This document shows, one piece after another, positions 9,501 to 17,519 of a stretch of 64,000 nt of DNA. The stretch's first letter is position 1, and every line of letters begins with the position of its first letter. This DNA comes from CAYRES01 sp964423425 (lineage in GTDB: Bacteria; Actinomycetota; Thermoleophilia; RBG-16-64-13), in assembly GCA_964423425.1 (NCBI GenBank), contig CAYRES010000003.1:181263-245262 (forward strand), written 5' to 3'. Below the pieces are notes generated by a model. It did no database searches. It had not been told where the DNA came from and worked only from the letters and a program-made list of their open reading frames with translations. A program made the position numbers and the translations under genes.

Positions 9501-11379
9501 TGCTCCCTGGCTCGCCGAACTCATGGATGAGGGCCGCGTGGTGGAGATCGAGGTACCCCGGGACACGGTGGGCCGGGGCACGGGCGCGACCCCTGCGCCC
9601 GTGCCCCGGCGCCGCATCGTCCCCCGCGAGCTGGCCGCAGAGTACCGGTCGGCTTGGTCGGGCGGCCCTGGGGAGGACACCGCCCGGCGGCACGTCCTCC
9701 TTCGCTTCCTCGACCGGGGCGGACCCATCAGCGAAGACGACATCGCCGCCCGTTACTCCTTTCCTCTCGACTGGGTGAGACAAGAGCTCGGGAGGCTCGC
9801 GGGTGAAGGTTACGTCGCCCGTCTCGATCCATCGCGCAATGTGTACGTGAAGAGCGAAGCCCTGGCGCGCATGCATCGCTACACGGTGTCCATGCTGAGG
9901 CACGAATTCAAGCCGGTCCCCTTCACGGCCTACCTCGACTTCCTCACGCGCCTGCAGCACCTCCACCCCTGGCACCGGCAGTGCGGCCCGAAGGGGGTCT
10001 CTCGCATACTGGACATATTCGAGGCCCTTCCCCTCGCGGGACAGGTCTTTCTGCGGGATGTGCTGCCTCTGCGTGTGAGCGGCTACGAGCAGGGAGGGCT
10101 CGACCTGCTCTTCGAGGGGGGAGACTTCGTCTGGGTCGCCTCGGGAGGGCCGGGACGCCGCCTTCGTGCCAAGTTCATACGGCGGGACCACGCCCATCTC
10201 TTGCTCGCCACCCCGGAAGGCAACACGGAGACCATGCCCGCCCAGGGAGCGATCCTCGACGCGCTGGCACGAGAAGGCGCCCTCTTCTATCGAGAGCTCC
10301 GGGACCTCACCGGGCTCACCGATATGCTGCTCGACAGCGCCCTTCTCGACCTGTGCGCGCACGGTCTCGTCACCAACGACAGCCCGGGCGCCCTGCGAAG
10401 GCTCATCTCGGGAGAAGCAGTGATTACGGAGAGACGTCTCCGCGCTGAACCGGGATCCCTGGAGACGGAACTCGAGGTCCGGCTCGGCCCGCTCCGCCAC
10501 CGCCCCTCGAGAGCCTCCGGCCGGCCCTCGCGCAAGGATTACCGCGCAGCCAAGCGACGTGTGGAGGAGCGCCTGCGCGGCACACTACCGACACCCTGGC
10601 CGGGCCGCTTCAGCTTGGTCGCCCGACTTGCCGGGAGAGGAGAGGCCGTCAGCGAGACCGAACGGACGGTCGCACAGGCGCGCGTGTTGCTACAGCGCTG
10701 GGGAGTTGTGAGCCGTGATTGCCTGGAGAGAGAAGAGGAGCGGTGGAGTTGGCCCGACCTCGCTCAGGAGCTCACCCGCATGGAGATGCGGGGCGAAGTG
10801 CGGCGGGGCTACTTCGTACGTGGACTCTCGGGCATCCAGTTTGCCCTCCCCGAGACGCTGGACCGCCTGCGCGAAGCGGCCGCCGACGTGGTGGCACCGC
10901 TCGACCGGGTCGAGGGCCGAGCAACTCCCGTACCGGTCGTCATGAACGCCTGCGACCCGGCCGACCTTCTCGCGCCGGCGCCCACGCGCGACTACCTCCG
11001 CACAGCACGCGACCTACCCCACAGCCCGCGAGGAGAACAATTGGCCCTCACCCGTCTGGCTTCGAGTTGGCTGGTACTCCACTCCGGACTGCCCACACTG
11101 GTGGCGGAGGGGTACGGCTCAGCCCTGTCCACGCGGCGCGGAGCCGACGAACACGCACTCAGCTCCTGCCTTCAGGCCTTCCTCGAGCATCTCGGAGATT
11201 CAGTCTCCCGAGTAGTCGTCGAGGAGATCGACGGCACTCCGGTACTTCAATCCACCCACTCAGCACTGCTACACTCACTTGGCTTCTACAGAGAGTCGCC
11301 CGTGATGATCTGGGAACCCGGCTTCGGAGGAGAGCCCCGGAGCGGAGCGCCACGACCGGTCGACGAGGCCACGCCATGA
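6550..11379 (+). CDS. lhr: large ATP-dependent helicase Lhr
   Basis: A 1609-residue superfamily 2 helicase. The N-terminal core shows Walker A SPTGSGKT (43-50), DEIH box (194-197), LSATIRP motif III, then the second RecA lobe with GTSSLELGID and QRVGRSGH motif VI. A winged-helix region and the Lhr core domain follow to about residue 850. The remaining 750 residues form the bacterial Lhr C-terminal extension with further winged helices. Full-length bacterial Lhr proteins are about 1500 residues. They translocate 3' to 5' on single-stranded DNA and unwind RNA:DNA hybrids in repair. The gene stands alone on the plus strand. Repetitive Arg/Glu-rich composition is normal for the family. Confidence 0.93.
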   Translation: MHCLDLFAPPVRDWFTSEFGSPTRAQAEGWPAIARGEHTLILSPTGSGKTLAAFLSAIDGIYRQLSAQTEAQSASSPGHRGAPSGTETTRGETPAHEQGIHLVYVSPLKALNNDIQRNLRRPLAGIRTHAERKGRPFPEIRTAVRSGDTPGRDRRAMIKHPPHILITTPESLYLMLTGPRSNELFRPVQTLIVDEIHTLAGNKRGAHLALTLERLEHAAAAPVQRIALSATIRPLEEVASFLGGDRPVTIVDAGHGKPLDLEVSTVVPDFRDLPGGSIWPVLIPRLLRLIEEHRTTLVFANSRRLAERTADRLNEQRNAEERGEASGLVEQGVAKGIGFAALGRGLTSQPIRAHHGSIAKDTRLEMERDLKEGRLRAIVGTSSLELGIDIGSVDLVAQLQSPKSVAQGLQRVGRSGHLVGQTSKGRIFPTHREDLMEAAAVAAGMKRGEVEATHTPVNPLDVLAQQIVAMVAVEDWGVTDLLGVMRRSHPFRNLSETALRSVLAMLSGRYSAKVHRELRPRIAWDRTRDILTALPGSRLAAVSHAGTITDRGAFGAYLPDGRTRIGELDEEFVFETRVGDTFMLGAQVWRVLEVTDDKVLVGEAPGSLPRMPFWRGDMPWRAYELGVRAGAFRRRTAATVRALKEELGLDSHRELRSHKDHPRVAEELARLRSENALDDNSAWLVFDYLAGQLDRGGQVAGDRTVVVELFADALGDPRLVVHSCFGGRVNGPWGLALAAALREHTGVNVEYQTNDDGMLFRFPESDAEFPLELVTSMTAVEARRRVLADLPHSAVFGAQFRQNAARALLLPGVGPGRRTPFWLQRLRARDLLQTVRRLPDFPVLVETYRDCLEDVMDLPHLEEVLEGIERGRITMVAVRPETPSPVAESLLFAFQSIYTYEWDSPRTEQRAGHPAVDMDLLQDVLREVDLGGLLRPEAIAKTQAELDHSHPTRRARTKEELALILDALGDLTLEELARREAVDGAPWLAELMDEGRVVEIEVPRDTVGRGTGATPAPVPRRRIVPRELAAEYRSAWSGGPGEDTARRHVLLRFLDRGGPISEDDIAARYSFPLDWVRQELGRLAGEGYVARLDPSRNVYVKSEALARMHRYTVSMLRHEFKPVPFTAYLDFLTRLQHLHPWHRQCGPKGVSRILDIFEALPLAGQVFLRDVLPLRVSGYEQGGLDLLFEGGDFVWVASGGPGRRLRAKFIRRDHAHLLLATPEGNTETMPAQGAILDALAREGALFYRELRDLTGLTDMLLDSALLDLCAHGLVTNDSPGALRRLISGEAVITERRLRAEPGSLETELEVRLGPLRHRPSRASGRPSRKDYRAAKRRVEERLRGTLPTPWPGRFSLVARLAGRGEAVSETERTVAQARVLLQRWGVVSRDCLEREEERWSWPDLAQELTRMEMRGEVRRGYFVRGLSGIQFALPETLDRLREAAADVVAPLDRVEGRATPVPVVMNACDPADLLAPAPTRDYLRTARDLPHSPRGEQLALTRLASSWLVLHSGLPTLVAEGYGSALSTRRGADEHALSSCLQAFLEHLGDSVSRVVVEEIDGTPVLQSTHSALLHSLGFYRESPVMIWEPGFGGEPRSGAPRPVDEATP

Positions 11380-11391
11380 CGAGGTGAGACG

Positions 11392-12075
11392 GTGGGATTT
11401 TTCGCGCCGAGAACACGGCGAAGCGGACTTGACGCTCATGACCGCCCCGGGGCTTCCGAGCAGATGTCCAAGTGGATCGAAATCGTCGCCACGGTTCTCC
11501 TCGCCGTGGCCACAGTCGGTTCGGCCTGGTGTGCCTACCAGTCCGCCCGCTGGAGCGGCGTGCAGTCGGTAAGCTTCTCCCAGGCAGCCTCCACCCGCAC
11601 GGAGTCGGTCAAGGCTTTCAACAGAGCCACCACAGAAGTCAACATCGACGTCACCGTATTCACGCAGTACGCCTATGCTTTTGCCGACGAGCAGCTGGAA
11701 CTGGCCGATTTCTTCGCCGAGAACCTCTTCGATGAGGAGTTCAAGGTGGCCTTCGACTGGTGGCTCGCACAAGACCCCTTGAACAATCCCGACGCCGCCG
11801 ACACCCCCTTCGACCATCCCAGCTACTTCGACAACCTCACCCGCGAATCACACGACCTTGAAATCCAAGCGTCTGAGCACTTCCAGGCTGCACTCGACGC
11901 CAACGAAAACAGCGACAACTACGTTCTGAACATCGTCTTCTTCGCCTCGGCGCTGTTCTTCGCCGGTATCGAGTCCAAGTTCAGACGTCCCGCGGCCCAG
12001 ATCTCCCTGCTGACCATCGGCACCATCATGTTCATCATCGCGGTCATCAGGTTGTTCGGTCTCCCGATTCACTGA
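11392..12075 (+). CDS. conserved membrane protein, three predicted spans
   Basis: A 227-residue protein with one hydrophobic segment near residues 29-48 (KWIEIVATVLLAVATVGSAW), a long helical extracytoplasmic or cytoplasmic middle, and two C-terminal spans (about 177-220). The pattern, including AYQSARWSGVQSVSFSQA and the NPDAADTPFDHPSYF region, is that of a widespread uncharacterised bacterial membrane-protein family. The start is open: GTG 11392 has GAGGTGAG upstream, while ATG 11464 begins just before the first span. It follows lhr by 12 bases and may be co-transcribed with it. Confidence 0.72.
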   Translation: MGFFAPRTRRSGLDAHDRPGASEQMSKWIEIVATVLLAVATVGSAWCAYQSARWSGVQSVSFSQAASTRTESVKAFNRATTEVNIDVTVFTQYAYAFADEQLELADFFAENLFDEEFKVAFDWWLAQDPLNNPDAADTPFDHPSYFDNLTRESHDLEIQASEHFQAALDANENSDNYVLNIVFFASALFFAGIESKFRRPAAQISLLTIGTIMFIIAVIRLFGLPIH

Positions 12076-12143
12076 TCCGAGAACGGGGCGGCCGCCACCC
12101 GCACACAGGCCGGAGGACGGGTTTGCAGATGGCCCTGCACCAA

Positions 12144-12198
12144 GACTCGGGGGGGGGGGGGGGGGGGCCCCCCACCCCCCCCCCCCCCCCCCCGAGTC
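12144..12198. terminator. perfect G19/C19 hairpin between convergent genes
   Basis: GACTC followed by 19 G, a CCCCCCA loop, 19 C and GAGTC: a perfect 24-bp stem with a 7-base loop. It sits in the 149-base gap between two convergent genes, where a bidirectional terminator is expected. No U-rich tail is evident on either strand. Homopolymers this long are prone to sequencing or assembly error, so the exact run length is not certain. Confidence 0.6.
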
Positions 12199-12224
12199 AT
12201 CTCCTATCCTTCAGCGGATAGCCC

Positions 12225-13208
12225 TCAGTCCTCTACCACCACACCCAGGTAGAAGTTGTCCACCTTGGTGCCGTCAGGCCTGAGGAGGTCGACCTCGAGC
12301 TCCACGGAGCCCTCGCCGACCGGCTGGAATTCCCACACCATGTAGCCGGGAGCCCCCGGGTCCTTCCCGCCGGGAATGAACGTGGGTGGTCCGGTGAGCT
12401 TCAAGACATCGTCTCCGATCGGCAGGAGCTTCCACGTATAGCCCGTGGCCGGATTGAAACGGAGGGTCAGATTGAGAACGAAGCTGCTCCTCATGTAGAC
12501 GATCTTGCCGTCGGAGGTCTCATCCACGTAGATGACGCCCATGAGTGTCGTCGTGGTCGGATGATACGGCTGCGTGGTCGTCGTGGTCGGAGCTGCAGTG
12601 GTCGTCGTGGTCGGCGGAGCCGTCGTCGTGGTGGTCGGACCCGCGGTCGTGGTGGTCGGACCCGCGGTCGTGGTGGTCGTCGGCTTGGCCGTCGTCGTGG
12701 TGGTTGGCTTGGCCGTGGTGGTCGTGGTGGGCTTGCTCGGGTCCACCTCGATAGTGACCTTGAAGGTCTTGGCGACCTTGCCGTCCGGTCCCATGTAACG
12801 TGCTTCTACGTCGGTCTTGCCCGTGCTGAGAGCAAGGAACGAGAACGTATACCGCGAAGTCTCCCCGGGCATGGTGCCGGCGTCAATCGTGGGGCCCGGA
12901 AGCACTTTGAGAATATCCCGCTCGGGAATCCCCATGTTCCATGTGTAGCCGGCAGACGGTTCCCCACGCAGCACCACGAGAAGGAGGAAGCCGGGATGGA
13001 GGTGGATCAGCGTGCCATCGGCGTTCTCGTCGATCTTCACCACCTCTCCGGGAACAGTGGTGGTGGTCGTGGGAGGCTCCGTCGTCACAGTGGTGGTCGT
13101 CGAGCCGCAGCCAGATAACGATGCCAGAAGAAAGCAGACAGCCAGCGCTGCGACCAGCGCCACCCCACCCACCGCACGCAGTTCAGACTTCCCAAAGAGT
13201 CTTGCCAT
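12225..13208 (-). CDS. lipoprotein with two chagasin-like (I42) protease inhibitor domains
   Basis: A 327-residue lipoprotein: hydrophobic signal and lipobox LSGC (Cys34), a short Thr-rich spacer, a first beta-domain (about 55-165), a 60-residue Thr/Pro linker of TTTTTAKP-type repeats, and a second similar domain (about 225-327). Each domain contains the central loop typical of chagasin/I42 inhibitors of papain-like proteases: PSAGYTW in the first and NPATGYTW in the second. The protein would sit on the outer face of the cell and bind cysteine proteases, though family members may have other ligands. ATG 13208 has a long GGAGGAGGAGG ribosome site. The linker-coding DNA is a simple repeat (GTGGTCGTCGTGG-like), not a mobile or CRISPR repeat. 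Confidence 0.8.
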   Translation of the reverse strand: MARLFGKSELRAVGGVALVAALAVCFLLASLSGCGSTTTTVTTEPPTTTTTVPGEVVKIDENADGTLIHLHPGFLLLVVLRGEPSAGYTWNMGIPERDILKVLPGPTIDAGTMPGETSRYTFSFLALSTGKTDVEARYMGPDGKVAKTFKVTIEVDPSKPTTTTTAKPTTTTTAKPTTTTTAGPTTTTAGPTTTTTAPPTTTTTAAPTTTTTQPYHPTTTTLMGVIYVDETSDGKIVYMRSSFVLNLTLRFNPATGYTWKLLPIGDDVLKLTGPPTFIPGGKDPGAPGYMVWEFQPVGEGSVELEVDLLRPDGTKVDNFYLGVVVED

Positions 13209-13475
13209 TTCCTCCTCCTCCTCCTTCTTCGCTCGTGAAGCACTCACCCATGCCGGAGCCCGGCATCTCTCCTGAAATCATCGGCAAGTAATCTCATTCT
13301 CCTGAGGCGTGCCGATTCCTGCGGACGGCCCCCGCTGGATTGCCGGCGCTTACGGCTGTGGGTGAGGCCCCGGCGCGCACACAAAGTGTGTTTAGCAGAC
13401 GCGCGTCTGTGGAACTGTTACGGCGTGTAGTTGCTGTTTGCTCATGTAGTATGGCGTGCCTAATGGGAGGGCATT

Positions 13476-13721
13476 ATGCACAGGCCACTTGGGCGCAGAA
13501 AATGCGGACAGGCACTCGAGCAGTACCTGGCCTTCTCCGGGTGGGACATGCTCGAGCCCGTCCCGTGTGAATGGGCCGACGGGGAGTACCGTGTCGAGGT
13601 GGTGGGGGCCCGGGAGAAGCTCAGGCTGGTGAGGACTTCAGTGCCTCAGGCGGTGTTCCGCCTCCAAGAGTTCAAGGCCCGTTTCTTCCCCGACGAGGAG
13701 ATCGATCTCGGGCAACCATGA
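13476..13721 (+). CDS. small protein of unknown function
   Basis: An 81-residue basic-then-acidic protein with a clear GGGAGGG ribosome site 6 bases before ATG 13476. It has two cysteines about 20 residues apart (KCGQALEQY and EPVPCEW) and no membrane segment. No family is recognised. It stands alone on the plus strand between two minus-strand genes; the 266-base region upstream shows nothing else. Good ribosome site and coding-like third-position G+C support it as real. Confidence 0.55.
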   Translation: MHRPLGRRKCGQALEQYLAFSGWDMLEPVPCEWADGEYRVEVVGAREKLRLVRTSVPQAVFRLQEFKARFFPDEEIDLGQP

Positions 13722-13773
13722 CGAGGCGGCTGGACTTGAGCCGGCGCCACGCGAACAACTTCATCACCGCTCT

Positions 13774-14553
13774 CTATCGCGCGGTGCGCCCCACCGGCAT
13801 GACGTAGAGGACCTCCTCGCCGGGAGGCAGCTCGAGCAGCCGGTTCACCCCTGCGTCATCGAAGGCCCCGACCGCCACCGTGCCGAGGCCGAGGGACACT
13901 GCCTCAAGATATAGGTTCTGTGACGCGTGCCCTACTTCCATGTGCACGTAGCGGACGCCCCGCTGCCCATACACACCCGTGGTGCGGCCGTAGTCGGCGG
14001 CTAACACGAGGCTGAGAGGGGCTTCTTCGACCCATTGCTGCCCCAGTGCGGCCGCGGCGAGGTCCACCCGCAGGTCACCCCGGCGCATGGCCTCGAGCAA
14101 GTGACCTTCGGGCACATACCGGTAGACTCCGGGCTCCAGTCCCTCCACTATACCCGCCACCAGATAGAGAGTGAGGGGAAAGGTGCCCCCGGCGGAAGGC
14201 GCCGCCCTCAGGCCCTGGGGCGAGGTGACTCCCTGGGCGGCCCAGAGGAGCGTCCCGGCTTCAGCCGGCGATATCGCACCCTCCAGGTACTCCCGCGCCG
14301 AACGCCGCCTTTCAATGGCTTCCTCCAGCGGGAGGTCCCCTTTCAGGGGAGGTGGCAACTCGATGCGGTCCCCCGGCCCGGTGTTTTCGCCGGGCACCGC
14401 TTCCCGAGGCTCAGACGACGTGGATGAAGGCTCCTGGCCCGCTGGCGAAGGCCCCGGCATAGGCGCCCGTGAGCACCCGGCGAGCAGAAGGGTCGACAGC
14501 CACGTTCCAGCAACGAACAGGACCACGACTCCCCACGGATACCACCTCACCAC
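13774..14553 (-). CDS. exported SagB/ThcOx-type nitroreductase-fold lipoprotein
   Basis: A 259-residue protein. The N-terminus is a lipoprotein signal (LLLAGC), followed by a Ser/Pro/Glu spacer and a nitroreductase-fold domain of the SagB type: RRSAREYLEG near the start, LLWAAQGVTSPQGLRAAPSAGG for the flavin region, and HASQNLYLEAVSLGLGTVAVGAF near the end. SagB relatives are FMN-dependent dehydrogenases that oxidise azolines in peptide natural products, but many homologues lie outside such clusters. No precursor peptide or cyclodehydratase gene is nearby. Start GTG 14553 has AGGAGGTGAG upstream, 4 bases after the WG-repeat gene, so the two are probably co-expressed. Confidence 0.82.
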   Translation of the reverse strand: MVRWYPWGVVVLFVAGTWLSTLLLAGCSRAPMPGPSPAGQEPSSTSSEPREAVPGENTGPGDRIELPPPLKGDLPLEEAIERRRSAREYLEGAISPAEAGTLLWAAQGVTSPQGLRAAPSAGGTFPLTLYLVAGIVEGLEPGVYRYVPEGHLLEAMRRGDLRVDLAAAALGQQWVEEAPLSLVLAADYGRTTGVYGQRGVRYVHMEVGHASQNLYLEAVSLGLGTVAVGAFDDAGVNRLLELPPGEEVLYVMPVGRTAR

Positions 14554-14556
14554 GGC

Positions 14557-15804
14557 TCACCTCCTCGGCTCCCAGACGAAAAGGCCCGACTTGTCGATGT
14601 AGCCGTACCCTTCGGGTACGAACACGGCCGCTCGTCCATGACGGAACGGCCTGGCCTCGTCGAACCGGGGCTCGATCACGACCGTGCCGTTGGTGTTCAC
14701 ATACCCGAAGAGGCCCTCGCTCGTAACCACCGTTGCCAGTTCTTCTGTGAACGGATACCCCATGACGAAGTTCGTCGAGAGCACCACTCCGCCGGCGGTG
14801 TCGATGTAGAGGAGCCACCCCTGATCCACCACCGGAGCGAGACCCGCCGAGAATCGCAGGGCCAACTCGTATCGAGGCTCAATCACCTCCCGGCCGCTGC
14901 TGTCGATGTAGCCGAAGAGACCGTCGCGGCTGAAAGCAGCCAACCCTTCCGAGAAGGAGTCGGCGAACTCGAACTGCGCGGGAATCGCCTCTTGGCCGGT
15001 GGCATCGATGAAACCGAACAGATCTCCGATCATCACCGGGGCAAGCCCCTCGCCAAAGCCTCCCGCACTCTCGTACCGCGGCTCGATGACCTGCAACCCG
15101 GAACGATCGACGAAGCCGAAGAGCCCCTCCACCTCCACGGCCGCCAGGCCTTCGGAGAAGTCCAGAGCGGCATCGAACTCGGCTTCCACCGCGAGCAACC
15201 CCCCCGGGTCCACGTAGCCCCAGCGATTGCCGACCAAGACGGCGGCCCTATCCTCGTGGAAGTCGGAGGCCGCCTCGAACTGTGGCTCGATCACCATGTG
15301 CCCGTCTGCATCCACGTAGCCGTACAGTCCGTCCACGAGAACGAGGAACAACGGCCCCCCGGAGGGAGCAGTGGTGGTAGGAGTCGTACGTGTGGTGGAT
15401 GTGGGCTCGAGAGTGGTGGGAGTCGGGACCGTCGTTGTAGTCTCGGCCGTCGAGGTGACACCGTCGGCGCCATTTCGAGCGGTGAGCGAATAGGCGAGAA
15501 CGGAGAGCCCGCCTATCACCACCACAGCCACCACGATGAGCACGACAACGAGGGGGTACTTGGGGGGAGCATGGGGGGGCTTAGGTGGCGGTGCACCCGG
15601 AGTCGGCCCCCGAAGTGACTCCGGCGTTCCCCCTCGACCCGGCTCAGCTGGAGCCGCAGCCGGTAGTCTCTTGGGGCCGAAGGTTGAAGGAGTGTGGCTC
15701 TCGAAGAGTTCGACCCTCTCCCTCTCGCCATTCAGATCACGACCGCAATAACGGCAGAAATCATCGCCCTCCCCTGCCGACCGGCCGCACTGGGGGCAGA
15801 ACAC
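14557..15804 (-). CDS. zinc-ribbon, single-span WG-repeat protein
   Basis: A 415-residue protein. The N-terminus is a zinc ribbon with two CxxC knuckles (CPQCGRSAG and CRYCGRD), then a proline-rich linker, one membrane span (about 87-112), a Thr-rich spacer and about eight WG (KWG) repeats of roughly 34 residues, each with a core like LFGFVDxSGxxVIEPRYE and an FSEGLA segment. WG repeats form beta structures exposed outside the membrane; no enzymatic role is known. GTG 15804 is preferred to GTG 15813 because AGGAGG sits 8 bases before it and directly abuts the other. Lies between the acyl-CoA synthetase and SagB-like genes. Confidence 0.82.
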   Translation of the reverse strand: MFCPQCGRSAGEGDDFCRYCGRDLNGERERVELFESHTPSTFGPKRLPAAAPAEPGRGGTPESLRGPTPGAPPPKPPHAPPKYPLVVVLIVVAVVVIGGLSVLAYSLTARNGADGVTSTAETTTTVPTPTTLEPTSTTRTTPTTTAPSGGPLFLVLVDGLYGYVDADGHMVIEPQFEAASDFHEDRAAVLVGNRWGYVDPGGLLAVEAEFDAALDFSEGLAAVEVEGLFGFVDRSGLQVIEPRYESAGGFGEGLAPVMIGDLFGFIDATGQEAIPAQFEFADSFSEGLAAFSRDGLFGYIDSSGREVIEPRYELALRFSAGLAPVVDQGWLLYIDTAGGVVLSTNFVMGYPFTEELATVVTSEGLFGYVNTNGTVVIEPRFDEARPFRHGRAAVFVPEGYGYIDKSGLFVWEPRR

Positions 15805-15816
15805 CGTCCGCACCTC

Positions 15817-17415
15817 CTACCAGGTCTCGTGACCCGTGAGCAGCTCGTCGCTTTCTGCGTGCGGCTCACCCGTCGACTGGTCCTTGAGCAGGTACTTCCT
15901 CACTTTACCCAGGGCGGTGCGGGGAAACTCGTCGCAGAAGGTCACCGTGCGCGGCACCTTGTAGCCGGCAAGCCTGGCTCGGCAGCACGTCAGCACGTCT
16001 TCGGGCGTGAGCGAGGAATCGGACCGGGCGATGATGAAGGCATGCCCCACCTCTCCCCACTGCTCGTCAGGCACCCCCACGACCGCCGCGTCGACCACTT
16101 CGGCATGATCGCGCAGCACCCGCTCCACTTCCGCCGGGTACACGTTCTCCCCACCCGATATGTACATGTCCTTTGCCCGGTCAACCAGGTAGAAGTACCC
16201 ATCCTCGTCACGCCTGGCCAGGTCGCCCGTACGCAGCCAGCCGCCTCCCAGCACGCCCTCGGTTTGGACCGGATCCTGCCAGTACTCCTTCATGAGCACC
16301 GAACCACGCACCACGATCTCGCCCACTTCGCCCGGCCCCACCGGACTACCGTGGCGGTCGATGAGGGTGACCTCGGCGTGGAACACGGGACGCCCCACTG
16401 TACCCGGCCGCTCGAGCAACTCCGCTTCGGTCGCCCACAGGAGGATGGACGTCTCTGTCTGGCCCATGACCTCGCGTACGGGGAAGCCGTTGTCCCAGCA
16501 CTGGCGGATGACGTCGGGCGTGACGTGCTCCCCTCCGATAGCGCACACCTGCAGGGAGGAGAGGTCACCCCGGGCGCCGGCATCCACCTTGAAGAGCGCC
16601 CGGTACACCGTGGGCACCCCCAGGAACTTCGTGACCTTGTAGCGCTCGATGTCCATGTAGGCCTGCTCGCCATTGAAGTGCTCGTGCAGCACCAATGTGG
16701 CCCCTTTGTACAGGCAGGGCGACACCTGGATGAACAGACCGCCCGAGTGGAACATGGGCAGGACCACCAACATGCGGTCCTGAAAGGAGAGGTTGAAGAA
16801 GATATCGGCGTTCAGGCAGTTGAAGAAGGTCTTGCGGTAGCTGAGAACGGCACCCTTGGGGCGGCCGGTGGTGCCGGAGGTGTACATGATAACCTGAGGC
16901 TCCTCGGGATCGCCCGGTGCCAGCGAAGGCGGCAGAAAAGGCTCCCGTCCCTCGAAGGCAGCCACCAGTGCGGCGTAGTCCTGTCCCCCCACCTCCTCAC
17001 CGCTGCGTGAGACCCGCGCCACCTCCAGCGGCGGCCGGTACTTGGCGATGTCCAGCCGGCTTATGGCTCCGGCGAAATCGTGGCTGTGGACGAGTACCCG
17101 GGGGCGGCAATGGGAGATGAGGTAGTGAAGCTCCTCGGCTGCCAAACGGAAGTTGAGGGGCACAAAGATAGCCCCCAGCCGCGCGCAGGCGAGGTACAAC
17201 TCGATGAACTCCGGGCAGTTCTTGAGCAGAACGGCCACGCGATCGCCCTTCTCGATGCCCACCGACTGCAGCCAGCAGCAGACCTGGTCCACGCGCTCAT
17301 TGAGGCGGCCATAGGTGATGACCCGGTCTTCGAAAAACAGGGCCGGTTTGCCGGAATACAGCTCGGCCCACCGTCCGAGCCACCACGATGCATTAACTGA
17401 CTTCAACTCACGCAC
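15817..17415 (-). CDS. AMP-forming acyl-CoA synthetase (long-chain/medium-chain type)
   Basis: A 532-residue member of the ANL adenylate-forming family that activates a carboxylic acid to its CoA thioester through an acyl-adenylate. Motifs: YTSGTTGRPKG (ATP phosphate loop), MGQTE (adenine site), GWLRTGDLARRDEDGY (hinge Asp), GENVYPAEVE and the C-terminal catalytic Lys in TALGKVRKY. Length matches fatty-acyl-CoA synthetases. GTG 17415 has GCGAGGA 5 bases upstream; a TTG 33 bases further upstream is possible. Substrate chain length is not determinable here. Confidence 0.88.
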   Translation of the reverse strand: MRELKSVNASWWLGRWAELYSGKPALFFEDRVITYGRLNERVDQVCCWLQSVGIEKGDRVAVLLKNCPEFIELYLACARLGAIFVPLNFRLAAEELHYLISHCRPRVLVHSHDFAGAISRLDIAKYRPPLEVARVSRSGEEVGGQDYAALVAAFEGREPFLPPSLAPGDPEEPQVIMYTSGTTGRPKGAVLSYRKTFFNCLNADIFFNLSFQDRMLVVLPMFHSGGLFIQVSPCLYKGATLVLHEHFNGEQAYMDIERYKVTKFLGVPTVYRALFKVDAGARGDLSSLQVCAIGGEHVTPDVIRQCWDNGFPVREVMGQTETSILLWATEAELLERPGTVGRPVFHAEVTLIDRHGSPVGPGEVGEIVVRGSVLMKEYWQDPVQTEGVLGGGWLRTGDLARRDEDGYFYLVDRAKDMYISGGENVYPAEVERVLRDHAEVVDAAVVGVPDEQWGEVGHAFIIARSDSSLTPEDVLTCCRARLAGYKVPRTVTFCDEFPRTALGKVRKYLLKDQSTGEPHAESDELLTGHETW

Positions 17416-17519
17416 TCCATTCCTCGCTACAGGCGATCCGGCCTGCAATGATACCCAACCCGGCGGCTCTGCGCTGAACAGCGGACGGAACGAGCAGGTG
17501 CCGCCGGAGCATGCGCCGG

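Noticed and set aside
12570..12745. GTGGTCGTCGTGG-like tandem repeats as a CRISPR or mobile repeat
   Set aside because: They encode a Thr-rich linker in frame, have no spacers and are simple-sequence repeats.
15694..17010. 438-codon open frame opposite the acyl-CoA synthetase
   Set aside because: No domain and no ribosome site; ANL motifs are on the minus strand.
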